A DNA stretch of 64,000 nt from Microbacter margulisiae (GCF_014192515.1 NZ_JACHYB010000002.1:1178001-1242000), one strand, 5' to 3'; counted from the stretch's first letter, positions 28,868-38,941 are shown. Program-made: numbers and translations. Notes: generated by a model not told the origin, from the sequence alone.

Positions 28868-30532
28868 ATGAAAAATAAAATCACAGTCTTATTATTTTTG
28901 TTTTTTCTTTTGACAGGCCCTAATGTTTTTGGACAACCTACGAAACTGGCCACTCCCACGCCGGATCAATATTCGTGGCACGAACAAGGACGTATCATGT
29001 TTATCACCTATGGGCCTGCGACGTGGCAGGGAAGGGAATACGACAACCACTCAACCCCCTTATGGCGGATAAATCCGAAACAATTAAACACCGATCAATG
29101 GTGCCGTGTAGCAAAATCATGGGGGGCGAAAGAAATCCTCTTTGTTGCCAAACACGTAGGAGGCTTTTGCTGGTGGCCAACCAAGACGACAGATTACGAC
29201 ATCAGCCACACTCCATATGAAGGAGGGAAAGGAGACGTACTGAAGCAACTATCAGTTTCGTGTAAGAAATACGGATTGAATTTAGGCATATATGTCTATC
29301 CCGGAGAACTTGGCAGTGCGGGCAAAACCAAAGATCCATCGCAACAAGCACGCTACGATAAGATATACCGGGAACAACTCAGGGAAGTGCTTAGCCGATA
29401 TGGCACTATTAAGGAGGTTTGGTTTGATGGAAGCTGCATGATACCCGTCAAGGACATATTAGCCAAATATGCACCACACGCAGTTGTCTTCCAGGGGCCG
29501 GAAGCCACAATCCGGTGGGCAGGTAATGAAGACGGCATATTAAGCTATCCCGCATGGAATTCACTAACGGGAAAAGATTTGAAAACAGGAGTTGCCACAG
29601 AAGCGCAAAGCAATCCCAATGGAGATGCGTGGGCTCCATTAGAAGCAGATGTCCCTTTATATACCCACTATTGGTTTTGGAGCCCTGAGAAAGAGAAAAC
29701 GAGCCTAACCTTATCCCAGCTTATGAAGATATATTATAAATCGGTAGGCTATGGAGGCGTTATGCTGTTGAATGCAACTCCGGATACCACAGGCCTTATC
29801 CCGGCGGCAGATGTAAAGCTATATGCAGCGCTAGGACAGGAGATCAAGCACAGGTTTAGCCACCCGGCAGGGCAAGTTGCACATATAAGAGGGAACATGG
29901 CAGGAATCACCTTTCAGTCTCCAACAGCCATCAATCATGCCATCACCATGGAAGATTACCGGCATGGAGAACGCATCCGCTCCTATGAAATAGAAGGATA
30001 TGAGAACGGGCAATGGAGAAAGCTTGCCGAAGGCATATCCGTAGGGCGCAAGAAAATCGACTATTTTCCTACGATCAAAGTAACACGCGTCCGATTACGG
30101 ATTCTGCAGGCAGCCGCACTGCCCTATATTCGTTCCTTTGCCGTATATGAAGTTTCCGGATTCAAGCCCTTCCCGGATAATGGGAAAACAGACTGGAAGG
30201 AATGTGCGGAATGGAGCCCAAATTTATTTAAAGGCGGTCATTGCCGGTTAAAAGTCAATCTAACCCCTTATATTCCGGAACCGGGTCAATATGAAGTAAA
30301 GCTGGTACCTACGCAAAACGGAGGATTAAACACATTTCATGTTGACAGCGTCCAGCTCTATTTCCAGGGAGAGCGATCTTCCCCGGAGTTTTTGATCAAA
30401 GAGAGCCCGTTGGATTACAGTGTCAATCAAACGCAGCAGGTCACCCGGGAGACATGTACCGAATTGGAGTTTTATCTAACCCGTGACAAGCAAAATGAAC
30501 GGGGTGGAATAATTTTAACAAAAAAGGAATAG
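28868..30532 (+). CDS. Alpha-L-fucosidase, GH29 (divergent, GH29-B-like)
   Basis: 554-residue secreted protein (signal about 1-22). GH29 landmarks: WHEQGRIMFITYGPATW near the start, LFVAKHVGGFCWWPT, and the nucleophile D187 in IKEVWFDGS. The C-terminal half has a discoidin-like beta-sandwich (about 330-435, VTRVRLRILQA) and a further beta domain. It lacks the HWG motif of the neighbouring fucosidase and resembles the stricter alpha-1,3/1,4-fucosidases that need a branched Lewis substrate. The pair of different GH29 enzymes would cover both terminal and Lewis fucose. The subfamily is inferred. Confidence 0.85.
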   Translation: MKNKITVLLFLFFLLTGPNVFGQPTKLATPTPDQYSWHEQGRIMFITYGPATWQGREYDNHSTPLWRINPKQLNTDQWCRVAKSWGAKEILFVAKHVGGFCWWPTKTTDYDISHTPYEGGKGDVLKQLSVSCKKYGLNLGIYVYPGELGSAGKTKDPSQQARYDKIYREQLREVLSRYGTIKEVWFDGSCMIPVKDILAKYAPHAVVFQGPEATIRWAGNEDGILSYPAWNSLTGKDLKTGVATEAQSNPNGDAWAPLEADVPLYTHYWFWSPEKEKTSLTLSQLMKIYYKSVGYGGVMLLNATPDTTGLIPAADVKLYAALGQEIKHRFSHPAGQVAHIRGNMAGITFQSPTAINHAITMEDYRHGERIRSYEIEGYENGQWRKLAEGISVGRKKIDYFPTIKVTRVRLRILQAAALPYIRSFAVYEVSGFKPFPDNGKTDWKECAEWSPNLFKGGHCRLKVNLTPYIPEPGQYEVKLVPTQNGGLNTFHVDSVQLYFQGERSSPEFLIKESPLDYSVNQTQQVTRETCTELEFYLTRDKQNERGGIILTKKE

Positions 30533-30574
30533 GAATAAATACACCTTTTATCTTGAAACCATACGATCATCAGC

Positions 30575-33500
30575 ATGAAAAACATTTTTTATACAGGGAT
30601 TCTATTATTAAGTTCAGTATTAACGTTCAGTCAAAGTCAGTTACCACGTGTATTTTGGGAAGAGACGTTTAAGAGTGGGGTATTACCAGTTGGGTGGAAG
30701 TCGGAGGCGATGAATGACAGTTCAGTGGTTTGGCAAGTGACAGACCAGCCCTATCCGGGTTCTTATGGGCGGAACTACCAGGCACCTCCGCTGGCATCGC
30801 CGGGCGGGGGATACTACCTGATGATTTCGCCCGGGGTAAAAGTAGGCAAACACGCGCGGGAATGGGGCAAGGCAGGCCTGTATCCGGATGCCTGTGTGGA
30901 GAGTCCTGCGATAGACTGTTCAGGGAAGAAGTCGGTTGTTTTGCGTTTTGCCCAGAACTTTTTCTGGGGCGAATGGGAACAAAACATGACCCACTCGGGG
31001 TTGTTGGTAGGCGTAAGCCATGACGGGAAAACATGGAAGGACTATGATGTCCATAACGGGATAGGGCCTGCAGAAGATTGTCCCAACCCGATGGAAGTAG
31101 AGATGAACATCACGCGGGAAGCAGCAGGCTACAAGCACGTCTACCTTCGTTTCTGGTGGCACCACATGTACCAATGGTACTGGATGGTAGGGAACATCAG
31201 CCTGTCGGAAGGCTATGACAGGGATATGGCAGCCCTGGCCCTGAGCGGGAGGAAGGTAGAAGGCAATACCTTCCGGAAGGCAGACACCCTCTCCTTTAAG
31301 ATCGTCAATTTAGGCGCCTATCCGGTAGAACACGATTTTCCGTGTTACCTGCAGATCGACCAGCGTCCGCTACTCAAGGCGGAGATACAAGCCTCGGGGT
31401 CACACCCCTTCGGGATCATAGATACGATGACGGTTCGCTTCACAGGAATAGATCTGACCGATATCGGCATCCACAAGATTACATTTTACACAGCCCAGCC
31501 TGGGGACATGCGCACCAGCAACGATACCCTGAAGATGGAACTCTACTCCCAGGCCTGTCGCTTAGGGAACATCACCGGTTTTAGCAGGGAAAAGGACACG
31601 GTCAAACTCCAATGCAACAGGAGCACATTCAGGATACAATTCCTGCGGGATGACATGTTCCGGCTGTGGATGGTCTATGACGGCATCTTCAGCAATCCGG
31701 CAGGCAACGATCTGATCATCCACACGCCCGATGTTCCGGTAGAGCTGACCACGGAAGACAAAGGCGACTACTATTTGATGCATACCCCCGACCTGTCATT
31801 ACGGGCCTATAAGCACCCGCTGCGGTTTGCCCTGTACAAGGCGGACAACCGTACGCTGGTCTGGGAAGAAACCCGGGGAATCACCTACGGAAAACAAACC
31901 ATCCAATACCTCAGGAGAGGCAAAGAAGAACAGTTCTATGGAGGAGGGATGCAAAACGGGCGATTCTCGCACCGGGGAGACACCATCAAGCTCACGATCG
32001 ATTACAACTGGGAAGACAGCGGCAACCCGAATCCCGCCACCTTTTATATGAGTACCCGGGGCTACGGAGCCGTGAGGAATACCTACGCGCCAGGCTATTA
32101 TTCCTTTCAGGACACCGTCAAGCTGGTACACAACGAGAGCCGGTTCGATTGCTACTACTTTGTCAACCCCACATTAAAAGGGCTGCTCAATGACTATACC
32201 GATTTGACGGGCAAACCCTTCATGGTACCGGAATGGGGCTTAGGCATGGGTGATTCCAATTGCTACAACCGGGGAGCAAAATCAGGGAAAACCAATGGCT
32301 CCACCAGTACCGGTTATGACGGACTAACTCCCAGCGTGATCCACCTGATAGCCGACAAGTATATCCAGGAAGATATGCCGCGGGGATGGATCATCCCCAA
32401 TGACGGGTATGGCTGTGGCTATACACATCTGGATTCGGTGGTCAGATCGCTGAAAGAAAGAGGGTTCTATACCGGTTTATGGACAGAGAACGGTGTAGCG
32501 AAGATTGCCAGGGAAGTAGGGAAGGACGGCTCCCGGCTGTGCAAACTGGATGTCGCGTGGGTTGGCCCGGGCTTTCATTTTGCCATGAATGCAGCCAGGA
32601 CGGCCTATGCAGGGATCGAGGATAACAGCAACGCACGGGGCTTTGTCTGGATGGTATGCGGTTGGACAGGAGCCCAACGCTATTCCGTATTATGGACAGG
32701 CGACAATACCGGCAGTTGGAATTACATTCGCTGGCAAATACCTACGGTAATAGGGAGCGGCCTATCAGCACAAAATTACGCGACGGGAGATGTAGATGGC
32801 ATCTTTGGAGGGAGCGACTCCACATACACGCGGGATTTGGAATGGAAATGCTTCACGCCGGTCTTCATGGCCATGTCCGGTTGGGCCTATAACAACAAGA
32901 ACGGAATCAAGGACAAACAACCCTGGTTGTTTGGCGAACCCTTCACGGGCATTAACCGGAAATACCTACAAATCAAGGAGCGGCTTACCCCCTACATGTA
33001 CACCCTGTGCCACGAAGCGTCACAGACAGGAGTTCCGGCAGTAAGGGCGCTGGTGCTGGAATATCCCCATGACACAGTGACCTGGGGGAAAACCGTTCAA
33101 TACGAATACCTTCTTGGGAAAGCGTTGCTGGTAGCCCCGGTATATGAACCGAAATCCTACAGGGACAGCATCTATTTGCCTGCAGGGGAATGGATTGATT
33201 ACTGGAGTGGGACAGCCTACAAAGGAGACACGATGTTGATGCACTATCCGGCACCTTTGGATAAGTTACCGCTGTTTGTTCGGGGGGGCTCCATCATTCC
33301 TATGTACCAGCCAATGATGTATAACTGGGAGCGTCCCATAGACACCCTGACCCTGGCCATTTACCCGCAGGGGCACACAAGCTACACAATGTATGAAGAC
33401 GATGGGGTAACGCGGGCCTACCAGCAAGGTGCATATGCGTTTACCCGCTTTGAGGTATCCGTTTCAAAAGTCAATCCACGGCAGATCAGTATCCAGCTCC

Positions 33501-33745
33501 ATGCAGCCAGGGGGGATTACCAGGGCAGGGAAAAGCAACGGGTCTACCTGTTGGAAATCCATACAGCATGCAAGCCCCGCACAATCCACATGAACGGAGT
33601 ATTGCTAAAGCGGCAAAAAGATGACAAAACCTTTATGCAGGCGACCTCCGGTTGGTATGATGACCCCGATACCCAGGGAGGTATCCTGCATGTAAAAACA
33701 GCAAAACTCTCCACGGATCATACCACGATAGTGGAGATACGGTAA
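30575..33745 (+). CDS. Large GH31 glycosidase with N-terminal jelly-roll domain
   Basis: 1056-residue secreted enzyme (signal about 1-20). A MAM/concanavalin-like beta-sandwich (about 24-212, LPVGWKSEA ... LRFWWHHMYQWYWMVGNISL) and a CARDB-like domain (about 230-325) precede the GH31 core (about 345-900) and C-terminal beta domains. Candidate catalytic aspartates are D659 (CKLDVAW) and D710 (LWTGDNTGSW), at GH31 spacing. The usual alpha-glucosidase WxDMNE nucleophile motif is not present. Together with the locus content this makes an alpha-N-acetylgalactosaminidase or alpha-galactosidase activity more likely than alpha-glucosidase. GH31 membership is secure; specificity is inferred. Confidence 0.85.
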   Translation: MKNIFYTGILLLSSVLTFSQSQLPRVFWEETFKSGVLPVGWKSEAMNDSSVVWQVTDQPYPGSYGRNYQAPPLASPGGGYYLMISPGVKVGKHAREWGKAGLYPDACVESPAIDCSGKKSVVLRFAQNFFWGEWEQNMTHSGLLVGVSHDGKTWKDYDVHNGIGPAEDCPNPMEVEMNITREAAGYKHVYLRFWWHHMYQWYWMVGNISLSEGYDRDMAALALSGRKVEGNTFRKADTLSFKIVNLGAYPVEHDFPCYLQIDQRPLLKAEIQASGSHPFGIIDTMTVRFTGIDLTDIGIHKITFYTAQPGDMRTSNDTLKMELYSQACRLGNITGFSREKDTVKLQCNRSTFRIQFLRDDMFRLWMVYDGIFSNPAGNDLIIHTPDVPVELTTEDKGDYYLMHTPDLSLRAYKHPLRFALYKADNRTLVWEETRGITYGKQTIQYLRRGKEEQFYGGGMQNGRFSHRGDTIKLTIDYNWEDSGNPNPATFYMSTRGYGAVRNTYAPGYYSFQDTVKLVHNESRFDCYYFVNPTLKGLLNDYTDLTGKPFMVPEWGLGMGDSNCYNRGAKSGKTNGSTSTGYDGLTPSVIHLIADKYIQEDMPRGWIIPNDGYGCGYTHLDSVVRSLKERGFYTGLWTENGVAKIAREVGKDGSRLCKLDVAWVGPGFHFAMNAARTAYAGIEDNSNARGFVWMVCGWTGAQRYSVLWTGDNTGSWNYIRWQIPTVIGSGLSAQNYATGDVDGIFGGSDSTYTRDLEWKCFTPVFMAMSGWAYNNKNGIKDKQPWLFGEPFTGINRKYLQIKERLTPYMYTLCHEASQTGVPAVRALVLEYPHDTVTWGKTVQYEYLLGKALLVAPVYEPKSYRDSIYLPAGEWIDYWSGTAYKGDTMLMHYPAPLDKLPLFVRGGSIIPMYQPMMYNWERPIDTLTLAIYPQGHTSYTMYEDDGVTRAYQQGAYAFTRFEVSVSKVNPRQISIQLHAARGDYQGREKQRVYLLEIHTACKPRTIHMNGVLLKRQKDDKTFMQATSGWYDDPDTQGGILHVKTAKLSTDHTTIVEIR

Positions 33746-33823
33746 CAAAGGCACGAAGGAACGATTTATACAGGCAGACAATAAGACAAGATACAATACA
33801 ATAAACACACGATAAAGCAACAG

Positions 33824-34888
33824 ATGGAAACACAGATACGAAAAATATTGGGACATTACGGGTTCAGGGGAGAAAGCTGCCAGGTGACAGCCCATGGGAC
33901 AGGGTTGATCAACCGGACATGGATGGTAAGGGAAACGGAAAGCGGGTGGCGTTACATATTGCAGCGGATCAATCATGCCGTCTTCAAGTCGCCCGAGGCA
34001 ATAGCCGGTAACATACGGGAGATATCCACCTACCTTCAGGCACACGCTCCCGGTTATTTGTTTGAATCTCCGCTTCGCACCCTTAAAGGAGAAGAGATGG
34101 TTCAAGAAGCAGGGGAGTACTTCCGGTTGTACCGTTATGTGGAAGGGTCACACACCCTGGATGTAGTAGCAAACCCAGGCCAGGCCTATGAAGCCTCGCG
34201 GCAATTTGGGATGTTCACGGCACAACTGGCGGGGTTTGACACAGGAAAGCTACGCATCACCCTGGCAGACTTTCACAACCTGCCCCTGCGCTATGCCCAG
34301 TACAGGGAAGCCATAAAGAAAGGCAATCCAGAACGGATCTTACGCAGTAAGGAGATACTGGAAGCATTGGAAAGCTATTCCGGCATTTCAGATCAGGCGC
34401 AGCAACTGGGATGCCTGCCGTTACGGGTGATCCATCATGACACGAAGATCAGCAACATCCTGTTCGATGAACAAGGGAAAGGCATGTGTGTGATCGATCT
34501 GGACACCATCATGCCAGGGTATTATATCAGTGATGCAGGAGACATGATGCGCACATACCTCTCACCCATAAGTGAAGAAGAGCCGGATAATGAAAGGCAT
34601 GCGATCCGCATGGAGATATTCGAAGCCATTGCGGAGGGCTACCTGGGGGAGATGGGCAGGTTAATGCAGGACGAAGAGCGGCAGAGGTTTGTTTATTCGG
34701 GAAGCTTCATGATCTACATGCAGGCGTTGCGTTTTATCACGGACTATCTGAACAACGACGTGTACTACGGTTCAAGGTACGAAGGTCACAATCTGGTCAG
34801 GGGCACCAACCAGTTGGTTCTGTTGCAGAAGTACACGGAAAAGGCAGACCAGATGCAGAAAATCGTCAGAGAATACTTCAGGAGGTAA
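33824..34888 (+). CDS. APH-family sugar kinase, N-acetylhexosamine 1-kinase-like
   Basis: 354-residue cytoplasmic kinase-fold protein without a signal peptide, the only non-exported product among the glycosidases of the GC-rich block. Kinase motifs: GTGLINRTW nucleotide-loop region (25-33), catalytic VIHHDTKISN with D206 and N211, and the metal-binding VIDLDT with D225/D227. This pattern fits NahK, which phosphorylates GlcNAc or GalNAc at C1 with ATP. That is consistent with hexosamine released by the GH20, GH31 and GH36 enzymes. The galacto-N-biose phosphorylase (GH112) that often accompanies NahK is not in the window. A choline- or homoserine-kinase role is less likely by context. Confidence 0.82.
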   Translation: METQIRKILGHYGFRGESCQVTAHGTGLINRTWMVRETESGWRYILQRINHAVFKSPEAIAGNIREISTYLQAHAPGYLFESPLRTLKGEEMVQEAGEYFRLYRYVEGSHTLDVVANPGQAYEASRQFGMFTAQLAGFDTGKLRITLADFHNLPLRYAQYREAIKKGNPERILRSKEILEALESYSGISDQAQQLGCLPLRVIHHDTKISNILFDEQGKGMCVIDLDTIMPGYYISDAGDMMRTYLSPISEEEPDNERHAIRMEIFEAIAEGYLGEMGRLMQDEERQRFVYSGSFMIYMQALRFITDYLNNDVYYGSRYEGHNLVRGTNQLVLLQKYTEKADQMQKIVREYFRR

Positions 34889-34974
34889 CATTATATTCAA
34901 CAGGATTAAAAACAGCAAAGACAAGCAGCCTCTTTTGCAAGGAATTTAATCCAAGTATCATCAAAACAACAGAT

Positions 34975-37011
34975 ATGAAACAGTTATTACTAATGTTAGG
35001 GATGCTCATCCTTAGTATGAGTATAGGAAGGGGAGAGGTCGTTTACCCCGGGGTTGCCATAGGGGATTCCCATGTTTATGTACATAAAGGAGGCATACTA
35101 GCAGAGAACCAGATATTAAAAGCCCGGTGGGCGATTCAGGACGGAGTTTTGCAAGCAGAAGATTTCGAAAATAAAAGCACGGGAGACGCCATGCATTGGG
35201 GAACCACGCCATGGTTTAGCCTACAACTCGGCAGCGGAGAGAAGCTTACTTCAAACGATTTCCGCATCCTTTCCGCTCCGCAGGTCATTCCATTACGGGG
35301 AGAAAAAAAAGCCATCAAGGCCTCCCATGAGCAAGGAGGTTATTCCGTGAATTCAGTTCTTTATTGTAAAAGGCTCGGGTTAAAGCTCCGGTGGGAGTTG
35401 GAATTCCGCAACCACTCCAATTACCTGCGGGAACACTTTACCTTTGAACCAGCAGATAGCCTGATGGTATCACGGTTAATCCTGTTGGAGATGCCCGGAG
35501 GAGGAGGGCTGCATCCGGATGGGGAAGTAGCTGGCTCGCCATGGGTGAAAGGAGACCTGTTTTTTGGATTTGAATACCCGTTAAGCCATAATAGCGAAGA
35601 AGGAGGAGAATGCGTTTCATACCTGGTAAAAACAGAATCATTAAGAGCCCAAATGCCGGAAAGCTATAGCGTAGCATGGGGCGTCTCTCCACGGGGCCAA
35701 CTTCGCAGAGCCTTCCTCTACTATATAGAACGGGAACGCGCCGTACCCTACCGGGAGTACTTACATTTCAATTCCTGGTTTGAAAGCTACGGGGACAAGC
35801 TAAATGAACAAGAGTGCATGCATTGGATCAAAGTCTATGGGGACAGCCTGATAGAGAAGCGGCATACCCCGATGCAAGCCTTCCTTTTTGATGACGGTTG
35901 GGACAATAACCAGACACTATGGAAGTTTAACGGAGGTTTCCCGGAAGGCTTCACACGGATGGACTCCCTGGCAAGGAAATACCATTCCACGATAGGAGTA
36001 TGGATGTCACCCTTTGGAGGCTACGGGGAAGATAAAGCCCAACGGATGCGCTATGGATTAGCCCAGCATCCCCCTTTTGAAGTCAATGCGAACGGATTTT
36101 CATTAGCCGGGCCGGTCTATTTCAATCGGTTTCATGAAGTCATGAGCAGTTTTGTGAAGCGATATGGGATATCGATTTTTAAGATAGACGGAGTAGGACA
36201 GGGAGACAATGCCATAGGGAAAGATCTGTTTTATGAAAGCGACATTGAAGCCCTGTTGCGGTTGGTGACCATGATCCGGAAGGAAGACCCGACAATCTAT
36301 TTCAGTCTGACAACAGGCACATGGGCCTCCCCCTACTGGTTATACTACGGAGATGCCATATGGCGTAGCGGCGGCGACACCGGCTTTTCGGGAACAGGGA
36401 GCAAGCGTCAACAATGGATCACCTACCGGGACGGAGAAGCCTACCGGAATATTGTACTTAAAGGTAGTCTGTATCCACTCAATTCGCTGATGTATCACGG
36501 CATCTGCATAGGTGGGAAGGGAGAGCCGGCAACATTCGGGATGAATGCACAGGATATCAGGGATGACGTATGGGACTTTTTTTCGAGCGGCACCAGCCTT
36601 CAGGAGCTGTACATCGATCCCAATATCCTCACCACGCCGGACTGGGATTTACTTGCGCACGCCATTCAATGGGCAAGGCGGAACGCAGGAACGCTGGTTG
36701 ACGTACACTGGATAGGAGGCGATCCGGAGACAGGGGCAGTGTATGGCCGTGCCGCATGGTCACCGGAGGAAGGAATCATCAGTTTACGGAATCCCACAGG
36801 GGAAGAACAACGCTACCATGTAGACGTAGCCAGAGATCTGGATATACCTGCGGGCTATCCGGTGGAGTATACCTTCCATACCCCACGCATCACAACAGCA
36901 GGGAAGCCGGAAGTTTACGCCAAGGTCACTTCCTTTGATGTGACCCTTCGCCCCTATGAAGTAAAGATACTGGAAGGGATCTCCGTGAAGAACTCCCGCA
37001 CCAGAAAATAG
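34975..37011 (+). CDS. GH36-like alpha-galactosidase/alpha-N-acetylgalactosaminidase
   Basis: 678-residue secreted protein (signal about 1-20). An N-terminal beta-supersandwich (about 22-255) leads into a clan GH-D barrel. Candidate catalytic residues are D405 in FKIDGVGQG (nucleophile) and D468 in WRSGGDTG (acid/base); AFLFDDGWD near 302-310 is the usual substrate-binding loop. It is divergent from classical melibiases, and similar Bacteroides proteins are often poorly named. Its place between a hexosamine kinase and a GH35, in a mucin-type locus, suggests removal of alpha-Gal or alpha-GalNAc caps such as blood-group A/B. The activity is inferred. Confidence 0.78.
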   Translation: MKQLLLMLGMLILSMSIGRGEVVYPGVAIGDSHVYVHKGGILAENQILKARWAIQDGVLQAEDFENKSTGDAMHWGTTPWFSLQLGSGEKLTSNDFRILSAPQVIPLRGEKKAIKASHEQGGYSVNSVLYCKRLGLKLRWELEFRNHSNYLREHFTFEPADSLMVSRLILLEMPGGGGLHPDGEVAGSPWVKGDLFFGFEYPLSHNSEEGGECVSYLVKTESLRAQMPESYSVAWGVSPRGQLRRAFLYYIERERAVPYREYLHFNSWFESYGDKLNEQECMHWIKVYGDSLIEKRHTPMQAFLFDDGWDNNQTLWKFNGGFPEGFTRMDSLARKYHSTIGVWMSPFGGYGEDKAQRMRYGLAQHPPFEVNANGFSLAGPVYFNRFHEVMSSFVKRYGISIFKIDGVGQGDNAIGKDLFYESDIEALLRLVTMIRKEDPTIYFSLTTGTWASPYWLYYGDAIWRSGGDTGFSGTGSKRQQWITYRDGEAYRNIVLKGSLYPLNSLMYHGICIGGKGEPATFGMNAQDIRDDVWDFFSSGTSLQELYIDPNILTTPDWDLLAHAIQWARRNAGTLVDVHWIGGDPETGAVYGRAAWSPEEGIISLRNPTGEEQRYHVDVARDLDIPAGYPVEYTFHTPRITTAGKPEVYAKVTSFDVTLRPYEVKILEGISVKNSRTRK

Positions 37012-37060
37012 TTATGGAAGGAAACGATATTTCAATATACTACTATTAATTTATTTTGCT

Positions 37061-38863
37061 ATGAAAAGAACTATTTTTCTTATTATCATTTTAATAACAG
37101 TGCTACCATTAAGCATTTTCAGCCAGGCTCGAAATTTTACCTTTTCCAAAGGACAATTTCTTCTGGAAGGGAAGCCGATAGAAATCATCAGCGGGGAGAT
37201 TGATCCCGGACGGGTACCGGCGCCCTATTGGGAGAACCGGATAGCTATGGCCAAAGCCATGGGCTGCAATGCCATCTCCATGTATGTTTTTTGGAACGAT
37301 CATGAGAAGAGTCCCGGACAATTTGATTTTACGACAGGGAATCACAATATCCGTCGCTTCATTCAGTTATGTCAGGAAGAAGGCATGCTGGTATTATTAC
37401 GTCCCGGGCCATACGTATGCGGGGAGAGAGACTTTGGAGGCCTTCCAGCCTACCTGTTAAGCATCCCTGATATCAAGGTGAGGTGTAGCGATCCCCGTTA
37501 TATAGCAGCAGTGAACCGTTACATAAAAGCATTAAGTGCACAAATAAAATCCTTGCAGTGTACCCATGGAGGCCCTATAGTGATGGTACAGATAGAAAAT
37601 GAATACGGGAGCTATGGAGACGACAAAGCCTATTTGGAAACCTTGGCAAGAGATTGGCGGAGTAACGGGATCAATGTTCCGTTTTACACAGCCGATGGCC
37701 CCTCCATTGCCATGCTAACAGACGGGAACATAAAAGGAGCTGCCATAGGGTTGGACAGCGGTACCAATGACGGGGATTTTGCCATAGCAAGCAAGATCAA
37801 CCCGGGAGTACCCTCCTTCAGCAGTGAGACCTATCCGGGTTGGCTAACTTCGTGGGGAGAACCTTTTGCCCATACCGACACCACCAGCCTGTTGAAAGAA
37901 ATCACCTATTTGTTGAAGAACAAGAAATCCTTCAGCCTCTATATGGAACATGGCGGCACGAACTTCGGATTCACGGCAGGAGCCAATTCCTCCTCCCCAA
38001 CAAACTACCAGCCACAAATTACCAGTTATGACTATAATGCCCCTGTTAATGAACAAGGACAACCCACTGCAAAGTATTACGCATTAAGAAGGTTGATCAG
38101 CCAGTATGTCACCTATCCGGTACCGGCAGTTCCGCAAGCCCCACCGGTGATGGCCATTCCTGCCTTCCCGATGCACCCCTTGACCAGCATATGGGATCAA
38201 TTACCTTCACCGGAATATTCGGCACAACCCAAGCCGATGGAGATGTATGGACAGTGGGAAGGATTAATCGATTACAGGACAAAACTGGTAGGAGAACGCT
38301 ATGGGGCATTGACCATCACAGCCCCCCATGATTTTGCCCTGGTGTTATTAAACGGGAAACTAATAGATACCATTTACCGGGATGGTGGACATTGGACAGT
38401 GAAACTCCCCCAAGATACTGCACGTACACTAACGCTGGACATCCTGGTAGAAGCTATGGGAAGAGTCAATTATGGCCCCTATATCATCGACCGCAAAGGG
38501 ATCACTGAAAGAGTGATGCTTAATGGAATCACCCTGATGAACTGGGAAGTCTATAATTTACCGATGGACAAGAACTACATTGCCAGCCTGAAACATAACG
38601 CGGGAGATTTTCATGACGGAGTATTTTTCGAAGGAAGTTTTACGTTGGATAAAGTAGCCGATACCTATCTGGATATGAGTCATTACGGGAAAGGCCTTGT
38701 GTGGGTCAACGGGCATAACCTGGGACGTTACTGGGAGATAGGGCCGCAGAAACACCTGTACTGTCCGGCAAACTATCTACAAAAAGGGCTCAACAAGGTT
38801 GTTGTACTGGATTTATTGCAAACAAAGGCTTATCCAATTCAAGGAGTTAGGACGCTGGAATAG
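37061..38863 (+). CDS. Beta-galactosidase, GH35
   Basis: 600-residue secreted beta-galactosidase (signal about 1-22). GH35 barrel signatures: SGEIDPGRVP, VFWNDHEKSPGQFDF, LRPGPYVCGE, acid/base E181 in QIENEYGSYG and nucleophile E256 in SSETYPGW. C-terminal galactose-binding-like beta domains include VNGHNLGRYWEIGPQ. This domain order is the normal short GH35 type. It would remove beta-Gal from N-acetyllactosamine or core-1 units, exposing GlcNAc or GalNAc for the GH20 enzymes. It is the last enzyme of the block; the regulator follows after 122 bp. Confidence 0.94.
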   Translation: MKRTIFLIIILITVLPLSIFSQARNFTFSKGQFLLEGKPIEIISGEIDPGRVPAPYWENRIAMAKAMGCNAISMYVFWNDHEKSPGQFDFTTGNHNIRRFIQLCQEEGMLVLLRPGPYVCGERDFGGLPAYLLSIPDIKVRCSDPRYIAAVNRYIKALSAQIKSLQCTHGGPIVMVQIENEYGSYGDDKAYLETLARDWRSNGINVPFYTADGPSIAMLTDGNIKGAAIGLDSGTNDGDFAIASKINPGVPSFSSETYPGWLTSWGEPFAHTDTTSLLKEITYLLKNKKSFSLYMEHGGTNFGFTAGANSSSPTNYQPQITSYDYNAPVNEQGQPTAKYYALRRLISQYVTYPVPAVPQAPPVMAIPAFPMHPLTSIWDQLPSPEYSAQPKPMEMYGQWEGLIDYRTKLVGERYGALTITAPHDFALVLLNGKLIDTIYRDGGHWTVKLPQDTARTLTLDILVEAMGRVNYGPYIIDRKGITERVMLNGITLMNWEVYNLPMDKNYIASLKHNAGDFHDGVFFEGSFTLDKVADTYLDMSHYGKGLVWVNGHNLGRYWEIGPQKHLYCPANYLQKGLNKVVVLDLLQTKAYPIQGVRTLE

Positions 38864-38941
38864 ATGAGTGATGTAAACATAGAGATTTATTTTATGCCTA
38901 GATATCAATAATAGAATCCATGTATATTCAATTTTCTATAT

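Noticed and set aside
25002..38863. Many 60-120 codon frames antisense or shifted inside the GC-rich block
   Set aside because: High G+C lowers stop frequency, so shadows are expected. Each lies fully within a gene with clear family motifs.
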